Shown here: in pieces, positions 56,373 through 64,000 of the stretch
Position numbering within the stretch: the first letter of the stretch is position 1
How the letters are laid out: every line of letters begins with the position of its first letter
Assembly: GCF_937127095.1 (NCBI RefSeq)
Contig: NZ_CAKZLP010000024.1
Span: 62,001-126,000, forward strand
From: an uncultured Amphritea sp.
GTDB taxonomy: Bacteria > Pseudomonadota > Gammaproteobacteria > Pseudomonadales > Balneatricaceae
Direction: 5' to 3'
DNA length: 64,000 nt
The notes under the pieces: model-generated
Databases searched by the model: none
Told to the model about the DNA's origin: nothing
What the model saw: the letters and a program-made list of their open reading frames with translations, nothing else
Made by a program: the position numbers and the translations under genes

Positions 56373-56855
56373 ATGAAAATGCCAACCTGGCACACTGGAC
56401 TTATTAAACAAGCAATGGCAGCGCTGGTGATTATCGCGGGGCTGCTAAGCGCTACCGTCAGTACCTCGGCAAGCGCAGAGCAGATGGTTGCTCATGGCGA
56501 TTATATGATTCACTACAACGCCTTCAATAGCAGTTTTATCCAGCCGGATGTTGCCGCGTCCTATGGCATCCAGCGGGGAAAAACCAAAGGGCTTATCAAT
56601 ATCTCGGTACTGCAGAAACAGGCCGATGGCAGCACTCAACCGGTCTCGGCGATAGTCTCAGGTGATGTCACCAACCTGATCTCGCAGAAGCAGACTATGA
56701 GTTTTCAGAAGATCGAAGAAACCGGAGCGCTTTACTATATTGGCGACTTTGGTTTTACCGATGATCAGGTGCTGCGTTTCAATCTGCAGGTTCAGCCAGA
56801 TCCGAATCAGCCTGCCTATACCATCACATTTGAGCAGCGTTTTTATATCGACTAA
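56373..56855 (+). CDS. DUF4426 periplasmic protein
   Basis: A 160-residue exported protein of unknown role. Signal peptide at about residues 8-34 (AALVIIAGLLSATVSTSASA, cleavage after ASA). The mature part is beta-rich, with GDYMIHYNAFNSSFIQPDVA and YIGDFGFTDDQVLRFNLQV typical of DUF4426. Start ATG 56373 has GGGAGA upstream. It sits between metW and rdgB, a position kept in Pseudomonas, which hints at a shared operon rather than a methionine function. Confidence 0.9.
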   Translation: MKMPTWHTGLIKQAMAALVIIAGLLSATVSTSASAEQMVAHGDYMIHYNAFNSSFIQPDVAASYGIQRGKTKGLINISVLQKQADGSTQPVSAIVSGDVTNLISQKQTMSFQKIEETGALYYIGDFGFTDDQVLRFNLQVQPDPNQPAYTITFEQRFYID

Positions 56856-56889
56856 TGGGTCAATAACCCTCTGAAGACAAGGTTTCGCT

Positions 56890-57489
56890 ATGACCCGTCA
56901 AATCGTGCTGGCCAGTGGCAACAAAGGTAAGCTGAAAGAGTTTAATCAGGTATTGGGAGAGCTGGGGGTAGAGGTCGTGCCCCAATCTCATTTCAGTGTG
57001 CCGGATGCGGATGAAACCGGCCTGAGTTTTGTTGAAAATGCGATTCTCAAAGCGCGGCATGCCTGCCAGCTGACCGGTTTACCGGCACTGGCAGACGACT
57101 CCGGACTGGAAGTAGACGCACTCAACGGTGCACCTGGTATCTATTCTGCCCGTTTTGCCGGACCGGGTGCCAGCGATGCGGATAACAACCACAAGCTGCT
57201 GCAGTTACTCGAAGGCACCTCGCCGGAACAACGCAGTGCCCGGTTTCGCTGTGTACTGGTGTTTATGCGTCATGCAGAAGACCCGACGCCGCTCATCTGC
57301 CAGGGCAGCTGGGAGGGGCATATCCTGCCACTGCCTCAGGGTGAAAACGGTTTTGGCTATGACCCTCTGTTTTTAGTGCCCGGGCTTGATATCGCGTCAG
57401 CTCAGCTACCGCCAGAGCAGAAAAATAAGATCAGCCACCGGGGACTGGCGGTACAACAACTGATCCAGCAGATCCCGGCCTACCTTTAA
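56890..57489 (+). CDS. rdgB: dITP/XTP pyrophosphatase
   Basis: House-cleaning nucleotidase that hydrolyses non-canonical purine triphosphates. The 199 residues contain VLASGNKGKLKEFNQV (substrate loop), FVENAILKARHAC, LADDSGLEVDALNGAPGIYS (catalytic Asp) and GFGYDPLFLVPG. It follows the DUF4426 gene by 34 bp and precedes hemW by one base. Confidence 0.97.
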   Translation: MTRQIVLASGNKGKLKEFNQVLGELGVEVVPQSHFSVPDADETGLSFVENAILKARHACQLTGLPALADDSGLEVDALNGAPGIYSARFAGPGASDADNNHKLLQLLEGTSPEQRSARFRCVLVFMRHAEDPTPLICQGSWEGHILPLPQGENGFGYDPLFLVPGLDIASAQLPPEQKNKISHRGLAVQQLIQQIPAYL

Positions 57490-57490
57490 C

Positions 57491-58633
57491 ATGCTCAGTC
57501 TGCCGCCACTATCGCTCTATATCCATATCCCCTGGTGCGTGCGTAAGTGTCCCTACTGCGACTTTAACTCCCATGCCGTCAAAGACGAGATCCCGCAACA
57601 GCGTTATATCGATGCCCTGATGCGGGATCTGGAGCAGGAACTACCGGGCGTACAGGGACGGGAGATCGAAACAATCTTTATCGGCGGCGGCACACCCAGT
57701 CTGTTTGATGCCCCGGGAATTCAGCAGATACTCAGCGGCATAGCCGCACGCACGCCCCTGGCGGCCAATGCCGAGATCACCATGGAAGCCAACCCCGGCA
57801 CCTTCGAACAGGTGCGTTTTGCCGGCTTCAGGCAAGCGGGTGTAAACCGTTTATCAATTGGTATACAGAGCTTTGACAGTGCCCGATTACAGCAACTGGG
57901 GCGGATTCATAACCGTAATGACGCCCTGCATGCCGCCGGTAAGGCCCGGGAGATCGGCTTCGATAACTTCAATCTCGATCTGATGCACGGATTGCCGCAA
58001 CAGACACCGGAGATGGCCCTGGCCGATCTGCAGCAGGCCATTGAACTCCAGCCCACTCACCTATCCTGGTATCAGTTGACCATCGAGCCCAACACCGAGT
58101 TTTTCAGCAAGCCACCGGAGCTACCAGAAGATGAAGCGTTGTGGGCGATCCAGGAACAGGGCCAGGCACTGTTAGCAAGCCACGGCTACCAGCAGTATGA
58201 GATCTCCGCTTATAGTCAGTCCGGCCGCCAGTCGCGACATAATCTTAACTACTGGCAGTTTGGCGATTATATAGGCATTGGTGCCGGTGCCCATGGAAAG
58301 ATCAGCTGGCCAGAGCAAAACCGGATTACCCGCCGCTGGAAACAGCGTCAGCCGAAAGCCTATATGGACGCCCTCAACCCAATTTCCGGCGAACAGGATC
58401 TCAGTCTGCAAGAGCGCCCGTTTGAGTTTATGATGAATGCGCTGCGCCTGAATAATGGCGTCAATGCCGAGCTGTTCAGCCAGCGTACCGGACTGTCACT
58501 GGAATCGATCACTCCGATGGTTGAAACCTGCCGCACACGGGGGCTGATGGAAACAGACTCTGAAATTCTCGCTCCTACCGCCCATGGACGGCTGTTTCTC
58601 AACGACCTGCTGGAACAGTTTCTCGACGAATAA
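57491..58633 (+). CDS. hemW: HemW, radical SAM haem chaperone
   Basis: Radical-SAM protein long annotated as coproporphyrinogen oxidase but regarded as a haem chaperone. The 380 residues carry C16-x3-C20-x2-C23 in WCVRKCPYCDFNSH; the Cys that marks true HemN (CxxxCxxCxC) is replaced here by Phe24. Also ETIFIGGGTPSLF and RLSIGIQSFD. It is the last gene of the yggS-to-hemW run. Confidence 0.95.
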   Translation: MLSLPPLSLYIHIPWCVRKCPYCDFNSHAVKDEIPQQRYIDALMRDLEQELPGVQGREIETIFIGGGTPSLFDAPGIQQILSGIAARTPLAANAEITMEANPGTFEQVRFAGFRQAGVNRLSIGIQSFDSARLQQLGRIHNRNDALHAAGKAREIGFDNFNLDLMHGLPQQTPEMALADLQQAIELQPTHLSWYQLTIEPNTEFFSKPPELPEDEALWAIQEQGQALLASHGYQQYEISAYSQSGRQSRHNLNYWQFGDYIGIGAGAHGKISWPEQNRITRRWKQRQPKAYMDALNPISGEQDLSLQERPFEFMMNALRLNNGVNAELFSQRTGLSLESITPMVETCRTRGLMETDSEILAPTAHGRLFLNDLLEQFLDE

Positions 58634-58757
58634 GTTTTTTAGCCCTGGCCCCCTGAACCATTCAGCGCAACAATCGGGTAGCCCTGACAGAAAAGATCGC
58701 CGACACTAAACAGATAGCGTCTACATGGAACAATGTGGCTTAACCGGGGAACCACTT

Positions 58758-59609
58758 ATGTCTGACCAATCCACTCAGCAGTATACAACCGTTGCCGCAG
58801 CGATCCGCTACATCCGCAATCACGCCCAAAACCAACCGGAACTGGCTGAGATTGCCGCCGCGGTGCAGCTGAGCGAATACCACCTGCAACGGCTGTTCAG
58901 TGCCTGGGCAGGAATATCGCCGAAACGATTCCTCCAGTATCTCACCAAAGAGCATGCCCTTAACGCCCTGAAAGCATCCTCCGATAGTCTGACAGCCGCA
59001 TACGATGCTGGCCTCTCCGGTGGCGGCCGTCTGCATGATCTGATGATCAGCTGTGAAGCGATGACACCTGGTGAGATCAAAGCCGCAGGCTCCGGGGTAG
59101 AGCTGCATTATGGCCTGGCCCCCTCCCCCTTTGGTCTGGTGCTGGCAGGCTGGACCCGCCGCGGCCTCTGCTACCTGGCTTTTCTCGATGAAGACCTGAC
59201 TGAGCGCAGCGCAGAACTGTTGCAGCAGTGGCCCAATGCAACCGTGATTGCCGATGACGCGGGTGCGTTAGCCCTGTTGGAAAAGATATTCCCAAGCACG
59301 CCGCAACCGGGCAAACTACACCTGTTACTGCGGGGTACTAACTTTCAGATTAAGGTATGGGAAGCATTGCTGGATACCCGACCGGGACAGCTGTGCTCAT
59401 ACTCTCAACTCGCGGCGGCCACCGGCTCACCAAAAGCACAGCGGGCCATTGGCAGTGCCGTGGCAGCCAACATCATTGGTTACCTGATCCCCTGTCACCG
59501 GGTGATCCGCGAAAGTGGCGAAAGCGGCAACTACCGCTGGTCGCCGGAGAGAAAACTGGCGATTCATAGCTGGGAATATGCACATGCAACTCAACAACCT
59601 GACCCTTGA
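58758..59609 (+). CDS. AraC-HTH / O6-alkylguanine-DNA alkyltransferase fusion (Ada-like, lacking N domain)
   Basis: A 283-residue fusion. Residues 12-100 are an AraC-type HTH (LAEIAAAVQLSEYHLQRLFS); residues 110-283 are an alkyltransferase with the acceptor Cys236 in LIPCHRVIRESG and SYSQLAAATGSPKAQRAIG for DNA binding. The N-terminal metal domain of E. coli Ada, which senses methylphosphotriesters, is missing. Start ATG 58758 has CGGGGA 8 nt upstream. It overlaps the next AraC gene by 26 bp. Confidence 0.92.
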   Translation: MSDQSTQQYTTVAAAIRYIRNHAQNQPELAEIAAAVQLSEYHLQRLFSAWAGISPKRFLQYLTKEHALNALKASSDSLTAAYDAGLSGGGRLHDLMISCEAMTPGEIKAAGSGVELHYGLAPSPFGLVLAGWTRRGLCYLAFLDEDLTERSAELLQQWPNATVIADDAGALALLEKIFPSTPQPGKLHLLLRGTNFQIKVWEALLDTRPGQLCSYSQLAAATGSPKAQRAIGSAVAANIIGYLIPCHRVIRESGESGNYRWSPERKLAIHSWEYAHATQQPDP

Positions 59610-60312
59610 TCTGCGCAGCTATAGCGCTGAGACCGATAACCACCAGCATGATTACCATCAGTTGGTCTTACCGGTCAGCGGTCAGTTGGATATCTCTGTG
59701 GGTAAGCAGGCCGGGCTGGTCGACTCTCATCAGGCTGCCATCATCAGTGCAGGGCAGGAACATGGTTTTTCAGGCTCTGAGGATAACTGTTTTGTGGTGG
59801 CGGATATCCCCTATCAGCTCGCCCCGGAATTTGAACAACTACCCGCCTTTATCCAGCTAAGCCCGGCACTCAATCAGTATGTGCGCTTTCTGCACCAGCA
59901 ACTACAGCAGTACAACTCAGTCAGTACTCAGCGGCAGATGCTGTTACTGTTAATTCAGTTACTACAGGAGCAGTGCGGTAAAAAGCTAAAACTGGATCGT
60001 CGTATCGCCACCGCACAGAATTATCTCGATCATCATTTCAACACAGAGATCAGCATCGGTCAGCTGGCACAGGTTGCCAGTCTGAGTCCCCGCCAGCTGA
60101 GTGAGCTGTTTCGTCAACAACTGGGGATGACACCGCTGCAATATCTGATCGAAAAGCGCATGCAGCATGCATGGCAGCTGTTAGAGCAGCAAAACCTCAC
60201 GGTGCAGCAGGTCGCTGATGCCGTCGGCTATAGCAGCCTGGCCGCGTTTAGCGACCGTTTTCGCAAACATTTCGCGATTCCTCCCAGTTATTTCCGCCGC
60301 TGCGGCAAATAG
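59584..60312 (+). CDS. AraC-family regulator with cupin sensor
   Basis: A 242-residue AraC/XylS regulator. The N-terminal cupin-like part has HQHDYHQLVLPVSGQLDISV; the C-terminal double HTH is EISIGQLAQVASLSPRQLSE and NLTVQQVADAVGYSSLAAFS. Start ATG 59584 (ATG 59578 is an alternative) lies within the preceding alkyltransferase gene. The next gene is an EamA exporter, and regulator-exporter pairs of this kind are common. Effector unknown. Confidence 0.88.
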   Translation: MQLNNLTLDLRSYSAETDNHQHDYHQLVLPVSGQLDISVGKQAGLVDSHQAAIISAGQEHGFSGSEDNCFVVADIPYQLAPEFEQLPAFIQLSPALNQYVRFLHQQLQQYNSVSTQRQMLLLLIQLLQEQCGKKLKLDRRIATAQNYLDHHFNTEISIGQLAQVASLSPRQLSELFRQQLGMTPLQYLIEKRMQHAWQLLEQQNLTVQQVADAVGYSSLAAFSDRFRKHFAIPPSYFRRCGK

Positions 60313-60399
60313 TTTCGCCTGAATGGTGAAGAACCCGATGGCCCGTGGCGCTATGCTGCTGTGACTATTTGCTGAGACTTTTTGCTGAGAGATTTAAAA

Positions 60400-61287
60400 A
60401 TGCTAACCGAAACACTCCGGGCCACCCTGATCGGCGCTGTCTCCATACTGCTATGGGGCACGCTTGCCCTGCTGACCCGCCTGACCGAAGGGAGAATTCC
60501 GCCGTTTCAGATGATGGCGATGACCTTCGCTCTGGCCTTTCTGCTGATGTCCCTGAACTGGTGGCGCCAGGGAAACCTGGGATTGCGTCACCTGCGGCAA
60601 CCTAAACTGGCCTGGCTGTTGGGGGTTGGCGGTTATTTTGGTTATCACTTCTGTTATTTCCTGGCGATGACCAAAGCCCCGGCGGTCAGCGTCAGTCTGA
60701 TCGCCTATCTGTGGCCGTTGCTGATCGTTCTGTTTGCCAGCCTGCTACCCGGCGAAAGCCTGCTAAAGCGTCACCTGTTCGGCGCGCTGATTGCGCTCTA
60801 TGGTTGTTGGTTGCTGATTGGGCAGGGAAGCGACGGTTTCAACCCGGACTATCTCAGTGGTTATCTGCTGGCGCTGACCTGCGCCTTTATCTGGTCTGGT
60901 TATTCAGTGCTGAGTCGACTGGTAAAACAGGTTTCCACCGATGCGGCGGGATGGTTTTGTGGGGCGACGGCGGTACTGGCTTTACTGTGTCACGGGCTGT
61001 GGGAAACCACCGTGTGGCCCGACTCCACCGCGCAGTGGATCGGCGTACTGGGTTTAGGCATCGGCCCGGTGGGCATCGCCTTCTTTACCTGGGATTATGG
61101 CGTTAAACATGGCAACCTGCAGTTGCTCGGTGTGCTGGCGTATTCAGCGCCGCTGATCTCAGCGCTGCTGCTGGTGATGGCTGGTCTTGCGCCGGCGGAT
61201 CTCACCCTGCTGCTGGCCTGTCTGGCGATTGTCTCCGGCTCACTGATTGCCGGTTATCGGCGGGCCCAACGACTAACCGAGGGTTAG
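60400..61287 (+). CDS. EamA/DMT family exporter, YddG-like
   Basis: A 295-residue transporter with ten hydrophobic helices and two EamA repeats. N-terminal AVSILLWGTLALLTRLTEG and GYFGYHFCYFLAMTKAPAVS resemble E. coli YddG, an aromatic amino-acid exporter. The substrate is otherwise unknown. Start ATG 60400 with GAGA upstream; TTG 60382 is an alternative. Its stop codon lies exactly next to the stop of the facing gene. Confidence 0.87.
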   Translation: MLTETLRATLIGAVSILLWGTLALLTRLTEGRIPPFQMMAMTFALAFLLMSLNWWRQGNLGLRHLRQPKLAWLLGVGGYFGYHFCYFLAMTKAPAVSVSLIAYLWPLLIVLFASLLPGESLLKRHLFGALIALYGCWLLIGQGSDGFNPDYLSGYLLALTCAFIWSGYSVLSRLVKQVSTDAAGWFCGATAVLALLCHGLWETTVWPDSTAQWIGVLGLGIGPVGIAFFTWDYGVKHGNLQLLGVLAYSAPLISALLLVMAGLAPADLTLLLACLAIVSGSLIAGYRRAQRLTEG

Positions 61288-61288
61288 T
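61272..61288. terminator. Small dyad at abutting gene ends
   Basis: ACTAACC-GAG-GGTTAGT, a 7-bp stem with a 3-nt loop containing the exporter's stop codon. No T run is seen, so termination here is uncertain. Confidence 0.3.
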
Positions 61289-61821
61289 CAGTGCGCCTGT
61301 ATCGGTTTCAGTGGCACACCGGCACTATCTGCCGGTTTATCCTGAATCCATTCAGCCGCCACCATCACCCGCTGCAACATATGCTCAAAGGAGTAGCGTT
61401 GCCCCGGCGGCAGTGTCAGGGTCATCCCCTCTCCTTCCGTCGGCAGCATGATAAACCGGACAAGCTTATCGACGGTTTTAATATCAATGCGCTGCACCAG
61501 AATACCCTCCTCACCGAGAGGGTAATGGTTAGCATCCGACTGGAACGGGGTGGAGAAATCAGCCTGCTCAACAGCACCATGCTTTTCGATATCCCCCAAA
61601 CTCTGCAACTGTTCCGGTTGCAGATGGCTGGCACTGTTTTCAGTAGGAAACGTATGCTCGTTGAACAGTTTGTAAACCCGCAGTGCTAATCTGCGGGTCC
61701 ACCAGGCGCGGTACTCTTTACCCTGTTCATATGCCCGGATAAGAATACGATCCTCGACGGAGTTGTAGCTCAGGTTTATCTGATTCTGCGGTAACGGATT
61801 AGGAGGGGTTTGCTCTGCCAT
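61288..61821 (-). CDS. Uncharacterised conserved-looking protein (177 aa)
   Basis: Function not recognised. A soluble 177-residue protein without signal peptide or TM helix. The N-terminal part has LSYNSVEDRILIRAYEQGKE followed by YRAWWTRRLALRVYK; I recall a similar Y...EDR.L.R....EYR.W.TRR pattern in unassigned proteobacterial proteins, but cannot verify it. The C-terminal half is mixed alpha/beta (LTLPPGQRYSFEHMLQRVMV). It lies 8 bp downstream of the HAD gene, so it is probably the last gene of the DUF484-xerC-HAD transcript. Confidence 0.7.
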   Translation of the reverse strand: MAEQTPPNPLPQNQINLSYNSVEDRILIRAYEQGKEYRAWWTRRLALRVYKLFNEHTFPTENSASHLQPEQLQSLGDIEKHGAVEQADFSTPFQSDANHYPLGEEGILVQRIDIKTVDKLVRFIMLPTEGEGMTLTLPPGQRYSFEHMLQRVMVAAEWIQDKPADSAGVPLKPIQAH

Positions 61822-61829
61822 TATGATTC

Positions 61830-62555
61830 CTAAAGGGTTGCCCGATGATCAGCGATCGCAGCAATCTGCGCCACACTTTCGGGAATATCACTCAGACAGG
61901 TGACCGAGCGGTCAGCCGGATCGCCCTCTGGCCATACCCGGTTATCCAGATTCACCCAGATAGTCCACAAACCGGCATTCTGCGCGCCAACAATATCGTG
62001 GTGGGGGTTATCACCGATATGGATCACCTGTTCCGGCCGCAACCGTTGGCTGTGTAACATCTGTTCAAACATCAGCGGATGCGGTTTCTCTTTACCGACG
62101 CCATCGGCGTTGAGGGCAAAATCGAAGATATCACCTAAGCCCACCCGATTCACATCGGCGTTACCATTACTCAGTGCACCAATCAGATAACCGGCCTGCT
62201 TCAGCTGTTCCAGCATCGCCCGGGCATGTTCAAACAGCTCGACCTGATTGCGCGCTTCGATAAACACGTCGAACGCCTGTTGCGACAGCGCCACCGCCTG
62301 CTCATGGGGATAACCAGCCTCCTCCAGACCGATCTCCAGCTGTTTCAGACGAATCTGGGTCACGCTGTGGCCGATCTCAGGAAAGGTTTGCAACGCGCGC
62401 TGTTTCAGGTGTTCAAAATCACTTAACTGAAAACACTGCACAAACAGTTGCGCGTGCTCACTGAGCCAGTGATACAGCGTATTGTTGGCTTCGACAATCA
62501 CCGGATCAACCGCCCAGAGGGTGTCATCCAGATCGAAGGTTATACATTTAATCAT
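61830..62555 (-). CDS. yigB: HAD-family hydrolase, YigB-like
   Basis: A 241-residue haloacid-dehalogenase phosphatase. Catalytic motif I is DLDDTLWAVDP (Asp8 and Asp10), motif II is GALSNGNAD, and motif IV is IHIGDNPHHDIVGAQNAG. The YigB group includes FMN phosphatases. Start ATG 62555 overlaps the xerC end by 8 bp; the longer frame from 62618 is xerC shadow. The xerC-yigB order is standard. Confidence 0.9.
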   Translation of the reverse strand: MIKCITFDLDDTLWAVDPVIVEANNTLYHWLSEHAQLFVQCFQLSDFEHLKQRALQTFPEIGHSVTQIRLKQLEIGLEEAGYPHEQAVALSQQAFDVFIEARNQVELFEHARAMLEQLKQAGYLIGALSNGNADVNRVGLGDIFDFALNADGVGKEKPHPLMFEQMLHSQRLRPEQVIHIGDNPHHDIVGAQNAGLWTIWVNLDNRVWPEGDPADRSVTCLSDIPESVAQIAAIADHRATL

Positions 62556-63495
62556 CGTCTTTTTCGGCCTTGTTGTGCGACTGTTTATGGGCGCGGGGAT
62601 GGGCTTTATCGTAAACATCCATCAGGTGCCTGAAATCAAGATGGGTGTAGATCTGGGTGGTGGAAATATCCGAGTGCCCTAACAGTTCCTGCACCGCGCG
62701 CAGATCACCACTGGACTCCAGCATATGGCTGGCAAAGGAGTGACGCAAGCGGTGCGGATACACCTTCCCCTGAGTATGTTGCATCTTTGCCCGACGGTCG
62801 ACGCGTAACTGCACACTCCGGGAGCTGATACGGGTGCCCCGCTGACTGACAAACAGCGCCATCTCTTCCGGACGCGCCATGCTATCACGGAGATCGAGCC
62901 AGTGATCCAGCGCCTGCATCGCCTTGCGACCAATCGGCAACAGGCGCTCTTTGGAGCCTTTACCCACCACCCGCAGGCTGGCTTCCTGCCAGTCGATACT
63001 GTGCAGATCCAGACTGACCAGTTCGGATAAACGCAGCCCGGAGGAGTAGATCAGTTCCAGAATCGCCTGATCACGACATTCCAGCGGATCGGTTTCACCC
63101 GCATCACTCTCCAGCAACTGGTTAAGCTGATCAACATCGAGGGTCTGGGGTAACCGCCGTGGACTCTTCGGTGCCTGAATACCGAGGGCCGGGTTTTGCT
63201 TCACCAGCCCTTCCCGGTGCAGATATTTGTAGAAACTGCGGATCGCGGAGAGTAACCGCTGAATACTTTTGCCCCCCAGGCCTTCGCGGTGCACCCAGGC
63301 AACAAAGTTGCGGATATGCTTTGCTTCGATCCGCGCCCAGTCTACTTTGCCATCGGGAAACAGGGTGCTGTGTTGCAGGTAGTCCTGCAGTCGGCCAAGA
63401 TCGCGCCGGTAGTTACTGAGGGTATGACGGGAATACTGCCGTTCGCTGCTCAGATAGGTATAGAACCCATCCAGAGCAGCGTTGCCAGAGTTCAT
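62548..63495 (-). CDS. xerC: Tyrosine recombinase XerC
   Basis: Chromosome-dimer resolvase working with XerD at dif. The 315 residues show the complete catalytic set: Arg155 (SSGLRLSEL), Lys179 (GKGSKERLLP), His248 and Arg251 (HRLRHSFASHML), His274 (LLGHSDISTTQ) and the nucleophile Tyr283 (QIYTHLDF). The N-terminal SAM-like DNA-binding domain precedes it. It is followed by yigB with an 8-bp overlap and preceded by the DUF484 gene. Confidence 0.96.
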   Translation of the reverse strand: MNSGNAALDGFYTYLSSERQYSRHTLSNYRRDLGRLQDYLQHSTLFPDGKVDWARIEAKHIRNFVAWVHREGLGGKSIQRLLSAIRSFYKYLHREGLVKQNPALGIQAPKSPRRLPQTLDVDQLNQLLESDAGETDPLECRDQAILELIYSSGLRLSELVSLDLHSIDWQEASLRVVGKGSKERLLPIGRKAMQALDHWLDLRDSMARPEEMALFVSQRGTRISSRSVQLRVDRRAKMQHTQGKVYPHRLRHSFASHMLESSGDLRAVQELLGHSDISTTQIYTHLDFRHLMDVYDKAHPRAHKQSHNKAEKDDD

Positions 63496-63514
63496 ATTAG
63501 AAAAAGCTCATCAA

Positions 63515-64000
63515 TCAGGCCTTGCGATCCTGCAACAGCGGCGACACCACCCGGCTGAGAACCTGACCGATATAATCGAGGAACAGGGTGCCCTGATTGC
63601 TCTGAAAGTAACTTGCATCAAAGCTACCAATCGCCAGTAATCCGAGGGTTTCACCTTTTACCAATGGCACCGCAGCAGCGGATTTCACCTTAAACGCCTG
63701 ATCGCGGAACATGAACTGATTTTGCAGCTCGGTCAGATTACCGCAGCGGGTCTGGGACTGATCCACCAACGCATCGATTGCCGCAGCGTCACCCCGTGGC
63801 AGCAGACGCAGATTACTCAGGTCTTCCCGCTGATCACTGAACAGCACCAGCGCAGTGGTATCACTGTTAAAGTCCTGACACAGACTCTCATCAATCGCCA
63901 CCGCCACATCATCGAGGGTTTCTGCATCCATCAGCGCCAGAACCATCTTCTTGGTTTTGCTGAACTGGATATCATTTTCCCGGGCAACGCCGATCATGTC
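63515..64000 (-). CDS. DUF484 family protein (partial)
   Basis: The C-terminal 161 residues of a GAF-like DUF484 protein; the gene continues beyond the right edge. IGVARENDIQFSKTKKMVLA at the visible start normally follows an N-terminal coiled-coil segment, so the ATG at 63997 is internal. The rest is GAF-like (LLAIGSFDASYFQSNQGTLF). DUF484 sits between dapF and xerC in many gammaproteobacteria; its role is unknown. Confidence 0.9.
   Translation of the reverse strand, partial: DMIGVARENDIQFSKTKKMVLALMDAETLDDVAVAIDESLCQDFNSDTTALVLFSDQREDLSNLRLLPRGDAAAIDALVDQSQTRCGNLTELQNQFMFRDQAFKVKSAAAVPLVKGETLGLLAIGSFDASYFQSNQGTLFLDYIGQVLSRVVSPLLQDRKA

Noticed and set aside
1..64000. CRISPR arrays, tRNA/rRNA genes, insertion sequences, prophage genes
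   Set aside because: Looked for regular direct repeats, tRNA-like cloverleaf ends, transposase and phage proteins; none found. xerC is the housekeeping recombinase in its usual neighbourhood.

Overview
The window is about 64 kb of dense, ordinary-looking chromosome from a Gram-negative gammaproteobacterium. Gene content and order point to a marine member of the Oceanospirillales (Amphritea/Neptunomonas-like), not far from Pseudomonas in synteny. That placement is inferred from gene order and protein style; no 16S gene is present. Base and codon use look even throughout. I see no phage, transposase, CRISPR array, rRNA or tRNA.

Layout. (1) 1-9.7 kb: the end of a Tas-type reductase, rlmI, gcvH-gcvT, then ubiI-ubiH-pepP-ygfB on the minus strand. 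Facing away from these are the TIGR02449 gene, zapA, 6S RNA and the folate cycloligase gene, an arrangement also seen in E. coli; gcvP is missing from its usual place. (2) 9.6-18.3 kb: a 41-residue membrane miniprotein, an AEC carrier, a GcvR-like ACT protein and three tandem paralogous chemoreceptors. (3) 18.3-24.3 kb: argH divergent from the haem operon hemC-hemD-hemX-hemY. (4) 24.3-35.1 kb: accessory genes, comprising a CysB-like regulator with an SLC13 permease, a methyltransferase, a metallophosphoesterase, a degenerate HD-GYP protein, a Bfd-like ferredoxin, a Rof-like antiterminator, two LysR regulators, a thioesterase and a GST. (5) 35.1-42.3 kb: tkt-epd-pgk-fba on the minus strand, divergent from metK. 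(6) 42.4-58.6 kb: rsmE, gshB, tonB, algH, ruvX, pyrR, pyrB, pyrC' on plus; pilT-pilU on minus; then yggS, proC, yggT, yggU, metX, metW, a DUF4426 gene, rdgB and hemW on plus. This closely follows P. aeruginosa PA0407-PA0386 as I recall that order. (7) 58.7-64 kb: an Ada-like alkyltransferase, an AraC regulator and an EamA exporter on plus, then an uncharacterised gene, a HAD phosphatase, xerC and a DUF484 gene on minus.

The least expected signals are mostly non-coding. A family of five REP-like hairpin repeats sits at gene 3' ends and always reads in the direction of the upstream gene. A 14-bp motif lies 120-135 bp upstream of each of the three chemoreceptors. The fba leader has overlapping, mutually exclusive hairpins that look like an attenuator. 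A large dyad that could be a dispersed repeat lies between pgk and fba. Helically phased repeats precede metK. Among proteins, the HD-GYP homologue without its HD pair, the 41-residue miniprotein, the 177-residue orphan family and the Bfd-like/Rof pair deserve a look. I did not find a convincing new multi-gene defence or biosynthetic system.
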